From JALORV01 sp963775635 (GTDB lineage: Bacteria; Pseudomonadota; Gammaproteobacteria; Burkholderiales; Burkholderiaceae_F), in assembly GCA_963775635.1 (NCBI GenBank), contig CAVZJO010000015.1, forward strand, positions 62,001-126,000: a stretch of 64,000 bases of DNA. The letters are read 5' to 3'. The notes under the pieces were generated by a model. That model was not told the DNA's origin, did not search any database, and worked only from the letters and a program-made list of their open reading frames with translations. Each line of letters begins with the position of its first letter. The stretch's first letter is position 1. The position numbers and the translations under genes were made by a program. Shown here piece by piece: positions 40,646-50,147 of this stretch.

Positions 40646-41389
40646 ATGCTCGATCTGCTGACCACCCAGGCGCTTGCCGCGTTCACGCTCGCGCTGCTCG
40701 GCGGAATGCATTGCGCGGGCATGTGCGGTGGGTTCGTCGGCGCATTGCAGATGCATCGTCCGGCGAAGGTGTCGGCCGCGCGACTGGCCGCGGGCTATCA
40801 CGCGGGGCGCATCGTGAGCTACGCCGCGGCCGGGGCGCTGGTCGGAGCGCTCGGCGGCGCGCTGTATGCGGCCGACGTGCTGCCGCTGCAGGTCGCGCTG
40901 CTGGTGGCGGGTTCGCTGATGCTGCTTGCAATCGGGGCGTCATTGTTCGGCCGCGCGGCCTGGCTCAAGCGGCTCGAGCCCATGGGGCTGGGGCTGTGGC
41001 GGCTTATCGCCCCGCTTGCGCGCCGCGTCTACCCGCCACGATCGCCGCTGCAGGCACTGGGCGCGGGCCTGGCGTGGGGCTGGATACCTTGTGGCATGGT
41101 GTATGCGGCGTTGCCGCTGGCGCTGGTCGCCGGCGGCGCGTTGCAGGGCGCCGCGGTCATGCTGGCGTTCGGGATCGGAACACTGCCTAACATGGTGGCT
41201 GTCGATATCGCCGTGACCCGACTCGGCCGCGCCGAACGCTCGGCCGCCGTCGGTGTGCGTGCCTGGCTGAAGCCGGCCGCCGGAGCCCTGATCGTGGTGT
41301 TCGGGGTCTCGGGGCTGGCGCATGCCGCGCGCGTCGCCGGCGCAGGGCACCCGACGATCGAAGCGCTCGCGTCGATCTGCCACCGCTGA
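40646..41389 (+). CDS. SafE/TauE-like membrane protein with Cys-Met-Cys motif
   Basis: 247 residues from ATG 40646, with about six transmembrane helices. The first helix contains GGMHCAGMCGGF, and a later one WGWIPCGMVYAAL, both with conserved Cys/Met that could bind copper. This is the DsbD-like half-repeat family often listed as sulfite exporter TauE/SafE, and frequently found beside cbb3 oxidase or heme genes. In this place a role in copper handling for CcoN is more likely than sulfite export; that is inference. Confidence 0.8.
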   Translation: MLDLLTTQALAAFTLALLGGMHCAGMCGGFVGALQMHRPAKVSAARLAAGYHAGRIVSYAAAGALVGALGGALYAADVLPLQVALLVAGSLMLLAIGASLFGRAAWLKRLEPMGLGLWRLIAPLARRVYPPRSPLQALGAGLAWGWIPCGMVYAALPLALVAGGALQGAAVMLAFGIGTLPNMVAVDIAVTRLGRAERSAAVGVRAWLKPAAGALIVVFGVSGLAHAARVAGAGHPTIEALASICHR

Positions 41390-41491
41390 CGCGCCGTTGC
41401 GGCGTGAGGTTCCGTCGCAGCCCACCAGTATCATCCGGGCCGGACCCCTACCCAGTGAGCCAGGCGTGGCGTCGTCACGCCCCCTGCATTG

Positions 41492-44131
41492 ATGAAAAGC
41501 GCTGTCATCCGCGAAAAATTCCTCGGCTACTTCGAATCGAAGGGCCACACGATCGTCCGGGCCTCCAGCCTGGTTCCGTCCAATGACCCGACCCTGCTGT
41601 TCGTCAACAGCGGGATGGTGCAGTTCAAGGACGTGTTCACCGGACGCGAGAAGCGCCCGTACAAGCGCGCGACCACTGCGCAGAAGTCGCTGCGTGCCGG
41701 AGGCAAGCACAACGATCTGGAAAACGTCGGCTACACGGCGCGGCATCACACGTTCTTCGAGATGCTGGGCAACTTCAGCTTCGGCGACTACTTCAAGCGC
41801 GACGCGATCCGGTATTCATGGGAACTGCTGACCGACGTCTATGGGCTGCCGAAGGACAAGCTGTGGACCACCGTTTACATCGACGACGACGAGGCCTACG
41901 ACATCTGGACCAAGGACATCGGTGTTCCCGCCGAGCGCTGCATCCGCATCGGCGACAAGCCGGGGCAACCGAAGTACGTATCCGACAACTTCTGGCAGAT
42001 GGCCGACACCGGCCCGTGCGGCCCATGTTCCGAAATCTTCTACGACCATGGCCCGGAGGTGGCCGGCGGCCCTCCCGGAACCTCCGATGCCGACGGCGAC
42101 CGCTACATCGAGATCTGGAACCTCGTATTCATGCAGTTCGACCGCGACGACAAGGGCGTGCTGACGCCGTTGCCCAAGCCGTGCGTCGACACCGGCCTGG
42201 GGCTGGAGCGGCTGGCGGCGGTGCTGCAGCACGTGCACTCGAACTACGAGATCGATCTGTTCCAGCGACTGATCCAGGCGGCGGCGCGCGAAACCGGCAC
42301 GAAGGACCTGTCGAGCAACTCGCTGAAGGTGATCGCCGACCATATCCGCGCCTGCGCGTTCCTGATCGCCGATGGTGTGATCCCCGGCAACGAAGGCCGT
42401 GGCTACGTGCTGCGCCGGATCATCCGCCGCGCACTGCGGCACGGCTACCAGTTGGGACAGACAAAGCCGTTTTTCTATCGCGTGGTGCCAGATCTGGTGG
42501 CTGAGATGGGCGCGGCCTATCCCGAGCTGGTCGAGCAGCAGCCGCGCATAGAAGCCGTGCTGAAACAGGAAGAAGAGCGCTTCGGCGAGACGCTGGAAAA
42601 CGGCATGAAGATCCTGGACGCCGCACTCGGCCAGATGAAATCGGGTGATGCGCGCATGCTTGACGGCGAAACCGTCTTCCTGCTCTATGACACCTATGGC
42701 TTCCCGGTCGACCTGACAGGCGACATCTGCCGCGAACGCGGTGTGTCGATCGACCATGCCGGGTTCAACGACGCGATGGAACGCCAGCGCGAGCAGGCGC
42801 GCGCAGCCGGCAAATTCCGGATGGCGGCCGGCGTCGAGTACGTCGGCGACAAGACGCGCTTCACCGGGTATTCGTCGCTGGTCGAGGATGCCAAGGTCGT
42901 CGCGCTTTACCACGACGGGGCATCGGTTCCCCGCCTCGAGCGCGGGCAGAGCGGCATCGTGGTGCTTAACACCACGCCGTTCTATGCCGAGTCCGGCGGG
43001 CAGGTCGGCGATCGCGGCGTGCTGCAGTCGATCAGCGATCGCCACGTGGTCCGCTTCAACGTCGTCGACACGCAGAAGATCCAGTCCGATGTCTTCGGCC
43101 ATCACGGAACCGTCGAGTCCGGCACGCTCGCGGTCGGCGACGTGGTGCAGGCGGCGGTCGACGCGACGGCGCGCGAACGAACGCGCAACAATCACTCGGC
43201 CACGCACCTGATGCATGCGGCGCTGCGCGCGGTGCTGGGCAAGCACGTACAGCAGAAGGGTTCGCTGGTCGACCCCGAGCGCACGCGTTTCGACTTCTCG
43301 CACGACAAGGCGGTAACGCCGGCAGAGATACGGCTCATCGAAGATCAGGTCAACGCGGCGATCCGCGCCAATGCGCCGGTGACCGCGAACGTGATGAAGT
43401 ACGACGACGCGATTCGTGCCGGCGCGCTGGCGTTCTTCGGCGACAAGTACGGCGAGGAGGTGCGTGTGCTCGCGATGGGTGAACATTCGACCGAGCTGTG
43501 CGGGGGTACGCACGTGGCCCGTACCGGCGACATCGGCTTCTTCAAGATCGTCGCCGAGGGCGGAGTCGCGGCCGGCGTACGTCGTATCGAGGCGGTCGCT
43601 GGTCGCGGCGCGCTCGAGCTCGTGCAGGCGATGGATCGCAACCTGCACGAGGCGGCGTCGCTGCTGAAGGCACCGGCAACCGAACTGACGCAGAAGATCG
43701 CGCAGGTGCAGGAGAACGTGAAGGCGATGGAACGAGAGCTCGCGCGACTCAAGAGCAAGCTCGCCGCCAGCCAGGGTGATGACCTCGCCGGTCAGGCGGT
43801 CGACGTGCGCGGCATCAAGGTGCTCGCCGCCACACTCGAAGGCGGCGATGCAAAATCGCTACGCGAGACCCTGGACCAGCTGAAGTCGAAACTGAAGAGC
43901 GCGGTGATCGTGCTCGGCGCAGTCGACGACGGCAAGGTGCAGCTCGCCGCCGGTGTGACCGCGGACACCACGTCGAAGGTCAAGGCCGGCGACCTCGTCA
44001 ACTTCGTCGCGCAGCAGGTCGGCGGCAAGGGCGGGGGACGCGCCGACATGGCGATGGCCGGTGGCACCGAGCCGGCGCGGCTCGGCGCGGCACTCGCGAG
44101 CGTGAAGGCGTGGGCCGAGCAGCGGCTGTGA
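41492..44131 (+). CDS. alaS: Alanyl-tRNA synthetase
   Basis: 879 residues. Class II catalytic core (FVNSGMVQFKDVFTGRE, RAGGKHNDLENVGYTARHHTFFEMLGNFSFGDYFK), then the editing domain with HSATHLMHAAL and CGGTHVARTGDIG (Zn ligands), and the C-terminal coiled coil and C-Ala domain ending GKGGGRADMAMAGG. Normal length. ATG 41492 is used; a TTG lies one codon upstream. Its stop overlaps the GTG start of the GNAT gene. It charges tRNA-Ala such as the one at 63004. Confidence 0.97.
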   Translation: MKSAVIREKFLGYFESKGHTIVRASSLVPSNDPTLLFVNSGMVQFKDVFTGREKRPYKRATTAQKSLRAGGKHNDLENVGYTARHHTFFEMLGNFSFGDYFKRDAIRYSWELLTDVYGLPKDKLWTTVYIDDDEAYDIWTKDIGVPAERCIRIGDKPGQPKYVSDNFWQMADTGPCGPCSEIFYDHGPEVAGGPPGTSDADGDRYIEIWNLVFMQFDRDDKGVLTPLPKPCVDTGLGLERLAAVLQHVHSNYEIDLFQRLIQAAARETGTKDLSSNSLKVIADHIRACAFLIADGVIPGNEGRGYVLRRIIRRALRHGYQLGQTKPFFYRVVPDLVAEMGAAYPELVEQQPRIEAVLKQEEERFGETLENGMKILDAALGQMKSGDARMLDGETVFLLYDTYGFPVDLTGDICRERGVSIDHAGFNDAMERQREQARAAGKFRMAAGVEYVGDKTRFTGYSSLVEDAKVVALYHDGASVPRLERGQSGIVVLNTTPFYAESGGQVGDRGVLQSISDRHVVRFNVVDTQKIQSDVFGHHGTVESGTLAVGDVVQAAVDATARERTRNNHSATHLMHAALRAVLGKHVQQKGSLVDPERTRFDFSHDKAVTPAEIRLIEDQVNAAIRANAPVTANVMKYDDAIRAGALAFFGDKYGEEVRVLAMGEHSTELCGGTHVARTGDIGFFKIVAEGGVAAGVRRIEAVAGRGALELVQAMDRNLHEAASLLKAPATELTQKIAQVQENVKAMERELARLKSKLAASQGDDLAGQAVDVRGIKVLAATLEGGDAKSLRETLDQLKSKLKSAVIVLGAVDDGKVQLAAGVTADTTSKVKAGDLVNFVAQQVGGKGGGRADMAMAGGTEPARLGAALASVKAWAEQRL

Positions 44132-44643
44132 CCGACGTCACGATCCGACGCGCCGAACCTGCAGACGCCGCCGGGATCGCGCGGACCTATGTATCTCGCA
44201 GCGCCGCGGCCGGCACGCTGCAGAACCCGTATCCGTCGATCGCGGACTGGACCGAGCGGCTCGGACGCGATGCGACGTCGAACTACATCTTTGTCGCTCT
44301 GGCCGGCGACGAGGTCATCGGCCATGCGGGCCTGCACGGCAGCAAGAACGTCCGGCGCCAGCATGCCTGGGGGCTGGGCATCAGCATTCGCGACGACTGG
44401 CAACGACGCGGAGTCGGCACGCGGCTGATGGAAACGGTGATCGATCTCGCCGATCAGTGGCTCGGTGCGCTGCGGATCGAACTGACGGTGTTCACCGATA
44501 ACGCGGCCGCGCTCGCCCTGTACCGCAAGTTCGGCTTCGAGGTCGAGGGCGTGCATCGCGCCTGGGCGCTGCGCGACGGCGCCTATATGGATGTGACCGC
44601 GATGGCACGGCTGCATCCGCGCCCGCCGCAAATCCCGCGCTGA
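44128..44643 (+). CDS. GNAT-family N-acetyltransferase
   Basis: 171 residues from GTG 44128, overlapping the alaS stop (GTGA). The acetyl-CoA site is WGLGISIRDDWQRRGVGTRLME, with a C-terminal ALALYRKFGFEVEGVHRAWALRDGAYMDVTAMARL typical of RimJ/RimL-like and YhhY/L-amino-acid acetyltransferases. The acceptor is unknown. Translational coupling to alaS suggests a housekeeping role. Confidence 0.87.
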   Translation: MTDVTIRRAEPADAAGIARTYVSRSAAAGTLQNPYPSIADWTERLGRDATSNYIFVALAGDEVIGHAGLHGSKNVRRQHAWGLGISIRDDWQRRGVGTRLMETVIDLADQWLGALRIELTVFTDNAAALALYRKFGFEVEGVHRAWALRDGAYMDVTAMARLHPRPPQIPR

Positions 44644-44662
44644 ATCACGAACCGATCGCGGC

Positions 44663-45175
44663 GTGAGCACAGCCGAGTTTCGTTACTGCCCGCTGTGCGC
44701 GACCAGCCTCACGCGCCAGCATCACGCCGACCGTGAGCGCAGCGCCTGTCCGGCCTGCGGCTGGGTGCACTGGGACAACCCGGCGCCGGTGGTGGCGGCG
44801 CTGATCGAGCTCGAGGGCCGCATCTTGCTCGCGCGCAATCGCGCCTGGCCGGAGAAGATGTATGCGCTCGTCACCGGTTTCCTCGAGCGCGACGAAACAC
44901 CGCTCGAAGCCGTGGCGCGCGAAGTGGCCGAGGAGACCGGGCTACACACAAAGGCCGCCACACTGATCGGCGTCTACGAATTCAGGCGCAAGAACGAGGT
45001 CATCGTCGCCTATCACGTCGAGGCCGAGGGGACGGTGCGTCTCGGCGAGGAACTGGTCGATTACCGCCTGATCGAGCCTGCGCGACTGCGGCCGTGGCGG
45101 CTGGGCACCGGGCTGGCGATGGCCGACTGGATGCACAGTCGCGGACTGCCGGTAGACTTTCTTCCTTTCCCCTGA
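44663..45175 (+). CDS. NUDIX hydrolase with N-terminal zinc ribbon
   Basis: 170 residues from GTG 44663. The N-terminus has a zinc-ribbon pair (CPLC and CPAC, residues 9-33). The NUDIX box is GFLERDETPLEAVAREVAEETGL (G-x5-E-x7-R-E-V-x-E-E-x-G-L), complete. NudC-like and ADP-ribose-type enzymes share this form, but it lacks the longer N-terminal domain of NudC. It hydrolyses a nucleoside diphosphate linked to another group; the substrate is unknown. Confidence 0.87.
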   Translation: MSTAEFRYCPLCATSLTRQHHADRERSACPACGWVHWDNPAPVVAALIELEGRILLARNRAWPEKMYALVTGFLERDETPLEAVAREVAEETGLHTKAATLIGVYEFRRKNEVIVAYHVEAEGTVRLGEELVDYRLIEPARLRPWRLGTGLAMADWMHSRGLPVDFLPFP

Positions 45176-45193
45176 GTGCCCACCGAGCCCGTC

Positions 45194-45433
45194 ATGGAGA
45201 CGACCCCGACCGTCGACAAGGAGATCGACACGCGCGGCCTGAATTGCCCGCTGCCGATCCTGCGCGCCAAAAAAGCGCTGTCGGACATGACCAGCGGCCA
45301 GGTGCTGAAGATCCTGGCAACGGATCCCGGCTCGGTGCGCGACTTTCAGGCCTTCGCGAAGCAGACCGGCAACGAGCTCCTCGCGCAGCAGACCGTCGAC
45401 AAGGAATTCATTCACTACCTGAGGCGCCGATGA
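45194..45433 (+). CDS. TusA-like sulfurtransferase
   Basis: 79 residues from ATG 45194 (GTG 45176 is an alternative). It has the family signature DTRGLNCPLPILRAKKAL with the single active Cys, and the end segment GNELLAQQTVDKEFIHYLRRR. TusA-like proteins carry persulfide sulfur for tRNA thiolation, molybdenum cofactor or sulfur oxidation. Its stop overlaps the next gene start (ATGA). Which pathway it serves cannot be told here. Confidence 0.9.
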   Translation: METTPTVDKEIDTRGLNCPLPILRAKKALSDMTSGQVLKILATDPGSVRDFQAFAKQTGNELLAQQTVDKEFIHYLRRR

Positions 45434-46032
45434 GCTCACCCACGCCAGCACCCCGTCTTGACACTGCTCCATCCACCCCCGTGCGGCGCGGTCCGTCCCG
45501 ACTGAAGCTCGCCTTCTGGCTGGTGATCGTTCCAGTGCTGCTGGCCATCGTCTACTTCATGTTCGTGTTCAACTGGAACTACTCGAGCGGCGAACGGGCG
45601 GGCTGGGTGCAGAAGTTCAGCAAGAAGGGCTGGCTGTGCAAGACCTGGGAGGGAGAAATGGCCATGGTCACGATGCCAGGGGCCAATCCCGAGAAGTTTC
45701 TTTTTACCGTGTGGGACGACGCAGTGTCTCAGCAGATCAATCGCGTGATGGGCAAACGCGTGACGCTGCACTACGACGAGAAGGTCGGTCTGCCGACCAC
45801 TTGCTTCGGCGAAACGCGCCATTTCGTCACGGCAGTGGCAGTTGTCGACGAAATCCCGCTGGGCCCCGGCGTCGTGGTGCCGGTGCCGGGAAAGGCGCCA
45901 GCCGCAGCGCCGCCCGCCAGTGTCGCGCCGGCGCCGGCAGCGCCCACACCGTCGCCACCGTCCGAGTACACGCTGCCTCCGTCGCCCGAGGCGACGAAAC
46001 CTGCGGCGCCGGCACCTCCGCCAGCCAAGTAA
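45430..46032 (+). CDS. Single-span membrane protein with Pro/Ala-rich tail
   Basis: 200 residues from ATG 45430, overlapping tusA by four bases. One transmembrane helix (KLAFWLVIVPVLLAIVYFMFVF) after a 28-residue Pro-rich start. A periplasmic domain of about 90 residues follows (YSSGERAGWVQKFSKKGWLCKTWEGEMAMVTMPG ... HYDEKVGLPTTCFGETRHFVTAV) with two Cys. The last 55 residues are mostly Ala and Pro. I do not recognise a function; the domain is a conserved hypothetical of Burkholderiales. Confidence 0.75.
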   Translation: MSSPTPAPRLDTAPSTPVRRGPSRLKLAFWLVIVPVLLAIVYFMFVFNWNYSSGERAGWVQKFSKKGWLCKTWEGEMAMVTMPGANPEKFLFTVWDDAVSQQINRVMGKRVTLHYDEKVGLPTTCFGETRHFVTAVAVVDEIPLGPGVVVPVPGKAPAAAPPASVAPAPAAPTPSPPSEYTLPPSPEATKPAAPAPPPAK

Positions 46033-46085
46033 TCGATACTCGGGCGGCGCTGACTGCGACCTCGTCTGATCGCAGCGAGTCGGTT

Positions 46086-48931
46086 TTAGCTTGCTGCCGG
46101 TAGACGCTCGTATTGCTCGCGCACGCTGGCGAGCGTAGTGCCGAACGAGCTTAGTCGCTCCCGTTCCTGCGCAACCACGGCGGCCGGTGCCCGCTCGACG
46201 AACGTCGCGTTGCCGAGCTTGCTCTCGGCCTTGCGAATCTCGCCTTCCAGCCGCGCGATCTCCTTGCCGAGCCGTTCGCGTTCGGCCGCCACGTCGACCT
46301 CGATCTTCAGCATCAGACGAAAGTCGTCGACCACCTTGACGGGTGCGGCAGAGCGGCTCGCCTCGCGGTTGACGTCGTCCACCACCTGCACCTCGGACAG
46401 CCGCGCAAGTGCACGCAGGTGCGGCGCAAACGCCTGCAGGGCGGCGGCGTTCCCGCCGCAAGCAATGGAACCTTCTGCGCTGGCGACAGATTCATCTCGC
46501 TGCGCAGGTTGCGCAAGGCATCGACGATCCGCTTCAGCTGTCCGACCTCGCGATCGGAAGCGGCGTCGATCTTTTCCGGCTGCGCGCGCGGGTACGGCTG
46601 CAGCATCACCGACGACTCCGTGCCTGCCACGCGCTTGCCGGCCAGCACCGAAACCGGCTGCCACAGCTCCTCGGTGATGAACGGGATGACCGGGTGGGCG
46701 AGCCGAAGCGCGGCCTCGAGCACACGCACCAGCGTGCGCCGCGTGCCGCGCTGCTGCGCCTCGCTGCCGGCGGCGAGTTGCACCTTGGCCAGTTCCAGGT
46801 ACCAGTCGCAGTACTCGTTCCACACGAAGCTGTAGATCGCGTTGGCGACATTGTCGAGCCGGTACTGTGCGTAGCCCTCGGCGACAGCGGCTTCGGTCCC
46901 CTGCAGTTCGCCGATGATCCAGCGATCGATCGCGGAGAGCTCGACCGGCAGTTGCTCGTCGAGGCCGCAGTCGCGGCCCTCGGTATTCATCAGCACGAAG
47001 CGCGTCGCGTTCCATAGCTTGTTGCAGAAGTTGCGATAGCCCTCGCAGCGCTTGGTGTCGAAGTTGATGTTGCGGCCAAGCGTCGCGTAGGACGCCATCG
47101 TGAAGCGCAGCGCGTCGGCGCCGTACGCCGGCATGCCGTCCGGAAACTGCGCGCGCACGCGCTTTTCGATCTTCGGTGCGTCCTGCGGCCGGCGCAGTCC
47201 GGTGGTGGCCTTCTTCAGCAGTTCGTCGAGCGGTGCGCCCTGGATCAGGTCGACCGGATCGAGCACGTTGCCCTCGGACTTGCTCATCTTCTTGCCTTCG
47301 ACGTCGCGCACGAGGCCGTGCACGTAGACGTCGCCGAACGGCACGCGCCCGGTGAAGTGCAGCGTCATCATGACCATGCGTGCGACCCAGAAGAACAGGA
47401 TCTCGTAGGCGGTGGTCAGCACGGTCGAGGGAAGGAAGCGATCGAAGCCGGCGGCGCGCATCGCGGCGGGATCGGGCCAGCCGAGCGTCGAAAACGGCAC
47501 GAGCGCCGAGGAAAACCACGTGTCGAGCACGTCCGGATCTCGGGTCAACGGCCGGTCGCCGGCCTGCGCCCGCGCGTCGGCTTCGGTGCGCGCCACATAG
47601 ACGTTGCCGTCGCCGTCATACCACGCCGGGATCTGGTGGCCCCACCACAGCTGCCGCGAGACGCACCAGTCCTGGATGTTCTGCAGCCACTGGCAGTACA
47701 CGGTGCGCCATTGTTCGGGAACGATGCGGATCTCGCCGCGCTCGACGACGTCCAGTGCAGCCTGGGCCATCGAGGTTCCGGGATGCAGCGTCCCCTCCGG
47801 TGCCGGCTTGCTCATCGCCATGAACCACTGATCGGTGAGCAGCGGCTCGAGCGCCACGCCGGTTCGGTCGCCGCGCGGCACCTTCATCAGGTGCTTGTCG
47901 ATCTTCTCGATCAGACCGGCGGCCTGCAGATCTGCGACGACCGCTTCGCGCGCTTTGAAGCGGTCCAGTCCGCGGTACTTTGCCGGAGCAGCGTCGTTGA
48001 TGGTCGCATCGAGCGTGAAGATGTTGACGAGCGGCAGGCCGTGCCGCTGTCCGACCGCGTAGTCGTTGAAGTCGTGTGCGGGCGTGACCTTGACGACGCC
48101 GGTGCCGAACTCGCGGTCGACATACTCGTCGGCGATGATCGGAATCTCCCGCTCGGCAAGCGGCAGGCGGACGCGGCGGCCGACCAGGTGCGCATAGCGC
48201 GCATCCTCCGGATGCACCATCACCGCGGTGTCGCCGAGCATCGTTTCGGGCCGCGTAGTGGCGACCACCAGGTGGCCGCTGCCATCTGCCAGTGGATAGC
48301 GCAGGTGATAAAGCTTGCCTTCTTCTTCGTCGTTGACCACCTCGAGATCCGACACTGCGGTCTTGAGCACCGGGTCCCAGTTGGCAAGCCGCTTGCCCCG
48401 GTACAAAAGGCCCTGCTCGTACAGCCGTACGAACACTTCGGTGACTGCGGCACTCAGGTTTTCATCGAGCGTGAAATACTCGCGGCTCCAGTCGACCGAC
48501 GCACCGAGCCGTCGCATCTGCTGGGTGATGGTTCCGCCGGAGTATTCGACCCAATCCCAGACCTGTTTCGTGAACGCCTCACGACCCATCGTGCGGCGGT
48601 CGATGCCATTGGCCTCCAGCTGTCGCTCGACCACGATCTGCGTCGCGATGCCCGCGTGGTCGGTGCCAGGCAGCCATAGCGTGTCGTAGCCAAGCATCCG
48701 GTGGTAGCGCGTCAGCGCGTCCATGATCGTCTGGTTGAACGCGTGGCCCATGTGCAGGATGCCGGTCACGTTGGGCGGTGGCAGCTGGATCGAGAACGCC
48801 GGCTTGTCGGAGTCCAGCGAGGCAGCGAAACAGCCGCGTGCCTCCCATACCTGCGACCAGCGCGCCTCGATGGCAGCCGGTTCGAAGCTCTTGGCAAGCG
48901 GCGCGTTCGCCAGTGTTGCGATGTCGTTCAT
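46086..48931 (-). CDS. valS: Valyl-tRNA synthetase, frame-disrupted near the C-terminus
   Basis: ATG 48931 (MNDIATLANAPLAKSFEP) starts a class I synthetase with HMGHAFNQTIMDAL (HIGH), the editing domain, and KMSKSEGNVLDPVDLI (KMSKS). The frame holds to LSPAQKVPLLAAG, then shifts near 46452-46454, a CCC run (GGG in the mRNA sense). It continues in the next frame with NAAALQAFAPHLRALARL and the C-terminal coiled coil (IEVDVAAERERLGKEIARLEGEIRKAESKLGN). Adding one G restores 948 residues, the normal length. valS is essential and normally single-copy, so a sequence error is the likeliest explanation. Confidence 0.9.
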
Positions 48932-48974
48932 TACGGAGCGGCACTCCGGCGTTGCGATGTGCAAAGCAAGGATT

Positions 48975-49639
48975 TTACGGGGGCGGGCGCAAGCGCCGCC
49001 GACTTCACCGGGTTTGCGGTGCCGAGCGATTTCCGCGGCAACTGCACGCGAGATCAAGTCGCGCAGCCGGTGTTCGAACGACTGCCGCAACTCGGCGGAC
49101 GCTGCGAGCACGACTCGCTCGAGTGCGGGCTGCAGGCGCTCCTTCAGCAGACGGCCGGCTTCATCGGCGAGCGCCGGCTGCAGCTCGCGATAGAGCGCCT
49201 CACGCATCGACTGCTCGATCTGCGCCCAATCGACTTCAGGAACTTGCGGCAACCCAGTCGGAGTCGATGCGTAGGCCGGCACCTGCGGAGCCGTGGCCGC
49301 AGGACGCGTCAGCGGCGGAGGGGGCGGAGCAGGTGGGCGTACATGCGTCGGCGGTGGCGGAGCAGCGGTGGGCGCGGGGGCGGGCACAGCCACCGGAGCC
49401 AGCACTGGGGCGGCAACCGGAGGAAGCGGCGCCGGTACAGCAGCAGGCGGCGGCGGTGTTGCCACAGGGGGAGGTGACGGCGGTGCCGCCACGGGAGGCG
49501 GTGGCTTGGGCAGCGAGATATCGAGGTCGAGCGAGGGCAGCGACAGTCGCTCGGTCAGCACCGGTATCGACTCGTCGTCGGACAGCGGTCGTCCGCCGGG
49601 GCGCGTCAGGCGATCGAGCGGATTGCTTTTTTCACTCAT
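48975..49639 (-). CDS. Proline-rich protein upstream of valS, stop codon displaced
   Basis: From ATG 49639 (MSEKSNPLDRLTRPGG) the protein has a short acidic start, about 90 residues dominated by Pro, Ala and Val, and a helical C-terminus (WAQIEQSMREALYRELQPALADEAGRLLKERLQPALERVVLAASAELRQSFEHRLRDLI). As sequenced the frame runs on into valS without a stop. One more C in the run at 48979-48983 would give a stop TAA at 48975-48977 and a 221-residue protein. The spacer just before valS looks non-coding and holds a GGAG ribosome site. Function unknown. The start overlaps holC by eight bases. Confidence 0.65.
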
Positions 49640-50069
49640 GGCCAACGACGTCGTGCGAGGTCACCTCGTGACCGTGTGCTTTGTACAGGCGATAACGTTC
49701 CCGTGCGCGCGCGCGATCCGTCTCTTCGCGCGAGACCACTTCGATGACGCGCGGATAGCGCGCGAACAGTGCTTCGAATTCCGGCGGAGGCTCGTCGTCG
49801 AGCGTCAGGAAGACGTCCATTGCGGGGGCGCGCGAAGCTTCCAGCGTCAGCAGCACCGGCGTCTGTGGCGCGAGCGGGGAGTCAACATAGACGTGCGGCA
49901 GAAAGTCGAGCGCGGAAAAGGTCCACAGCGCTGTATCGAACTGGGCGAGACGATCGGCGTCGCGCGCATAGACCACCATCGACTTTCCGGCCGCGCGCGC
50001 CTTGCGCGTCACGCGACAGGCGTAATGCAACCGATGCTCGGCGTTGAAGTGAAAGTCGATCCGGCTCAT
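49632..50069 (-). CDS. holC: DNA polymerase III subunit chi
   Basis: 145 residues with the chi pattern: RIDFHFNAEHRLHYACRVTRKARAAGKSMVVYARDADRLAQFDTALWTFSALDFLPHVYVDSPLAPQTPVLLT, then PRVIEVVSREETDRARARERYRLYKAHGHEV. Chi links the clamp loader to single-strand DNA-binding protein. The order pepA-holC-(Pro-rich)-valS matches the usual pepA-holC-valS grouping. It lies 78 bases after pepA. Confidence 0.93.
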   Translation of the reverse strand: MSRIDFHFNAEHRLHYACRVTRKARAAGKSMVVYARDADRLAQFDTALWTFSALDFLPHVYVDSPLAPQTPVLLTLEASRAPAMDVFLTLDDEPPPEFEALFARYPRVIEVVSREETDRARARERYRLYKAHGHEVTSHDVVGHE

Positions 50070-50147
50070 TGGGATTTCCTCGCGCCGCGCGCTCGGAATT
50101 CGCCCCTTGGGCTGCCCGGCGGGCTCATGCGACGACGGACTTCGAGC

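Noticed and set aside
41816..43648. 610-residue minus-strand open frame opposite alaS
   Set aside because: Antisense shadow; alaS motifs are complete on the plus strand.
46313..49645. A genuine fusion of a proline-rich domain to ValRS
   Set aside because: The linker looks like intergenic DNA with a ribosome site, and one base in a C run would restore a stop; kept only as a finding to check.
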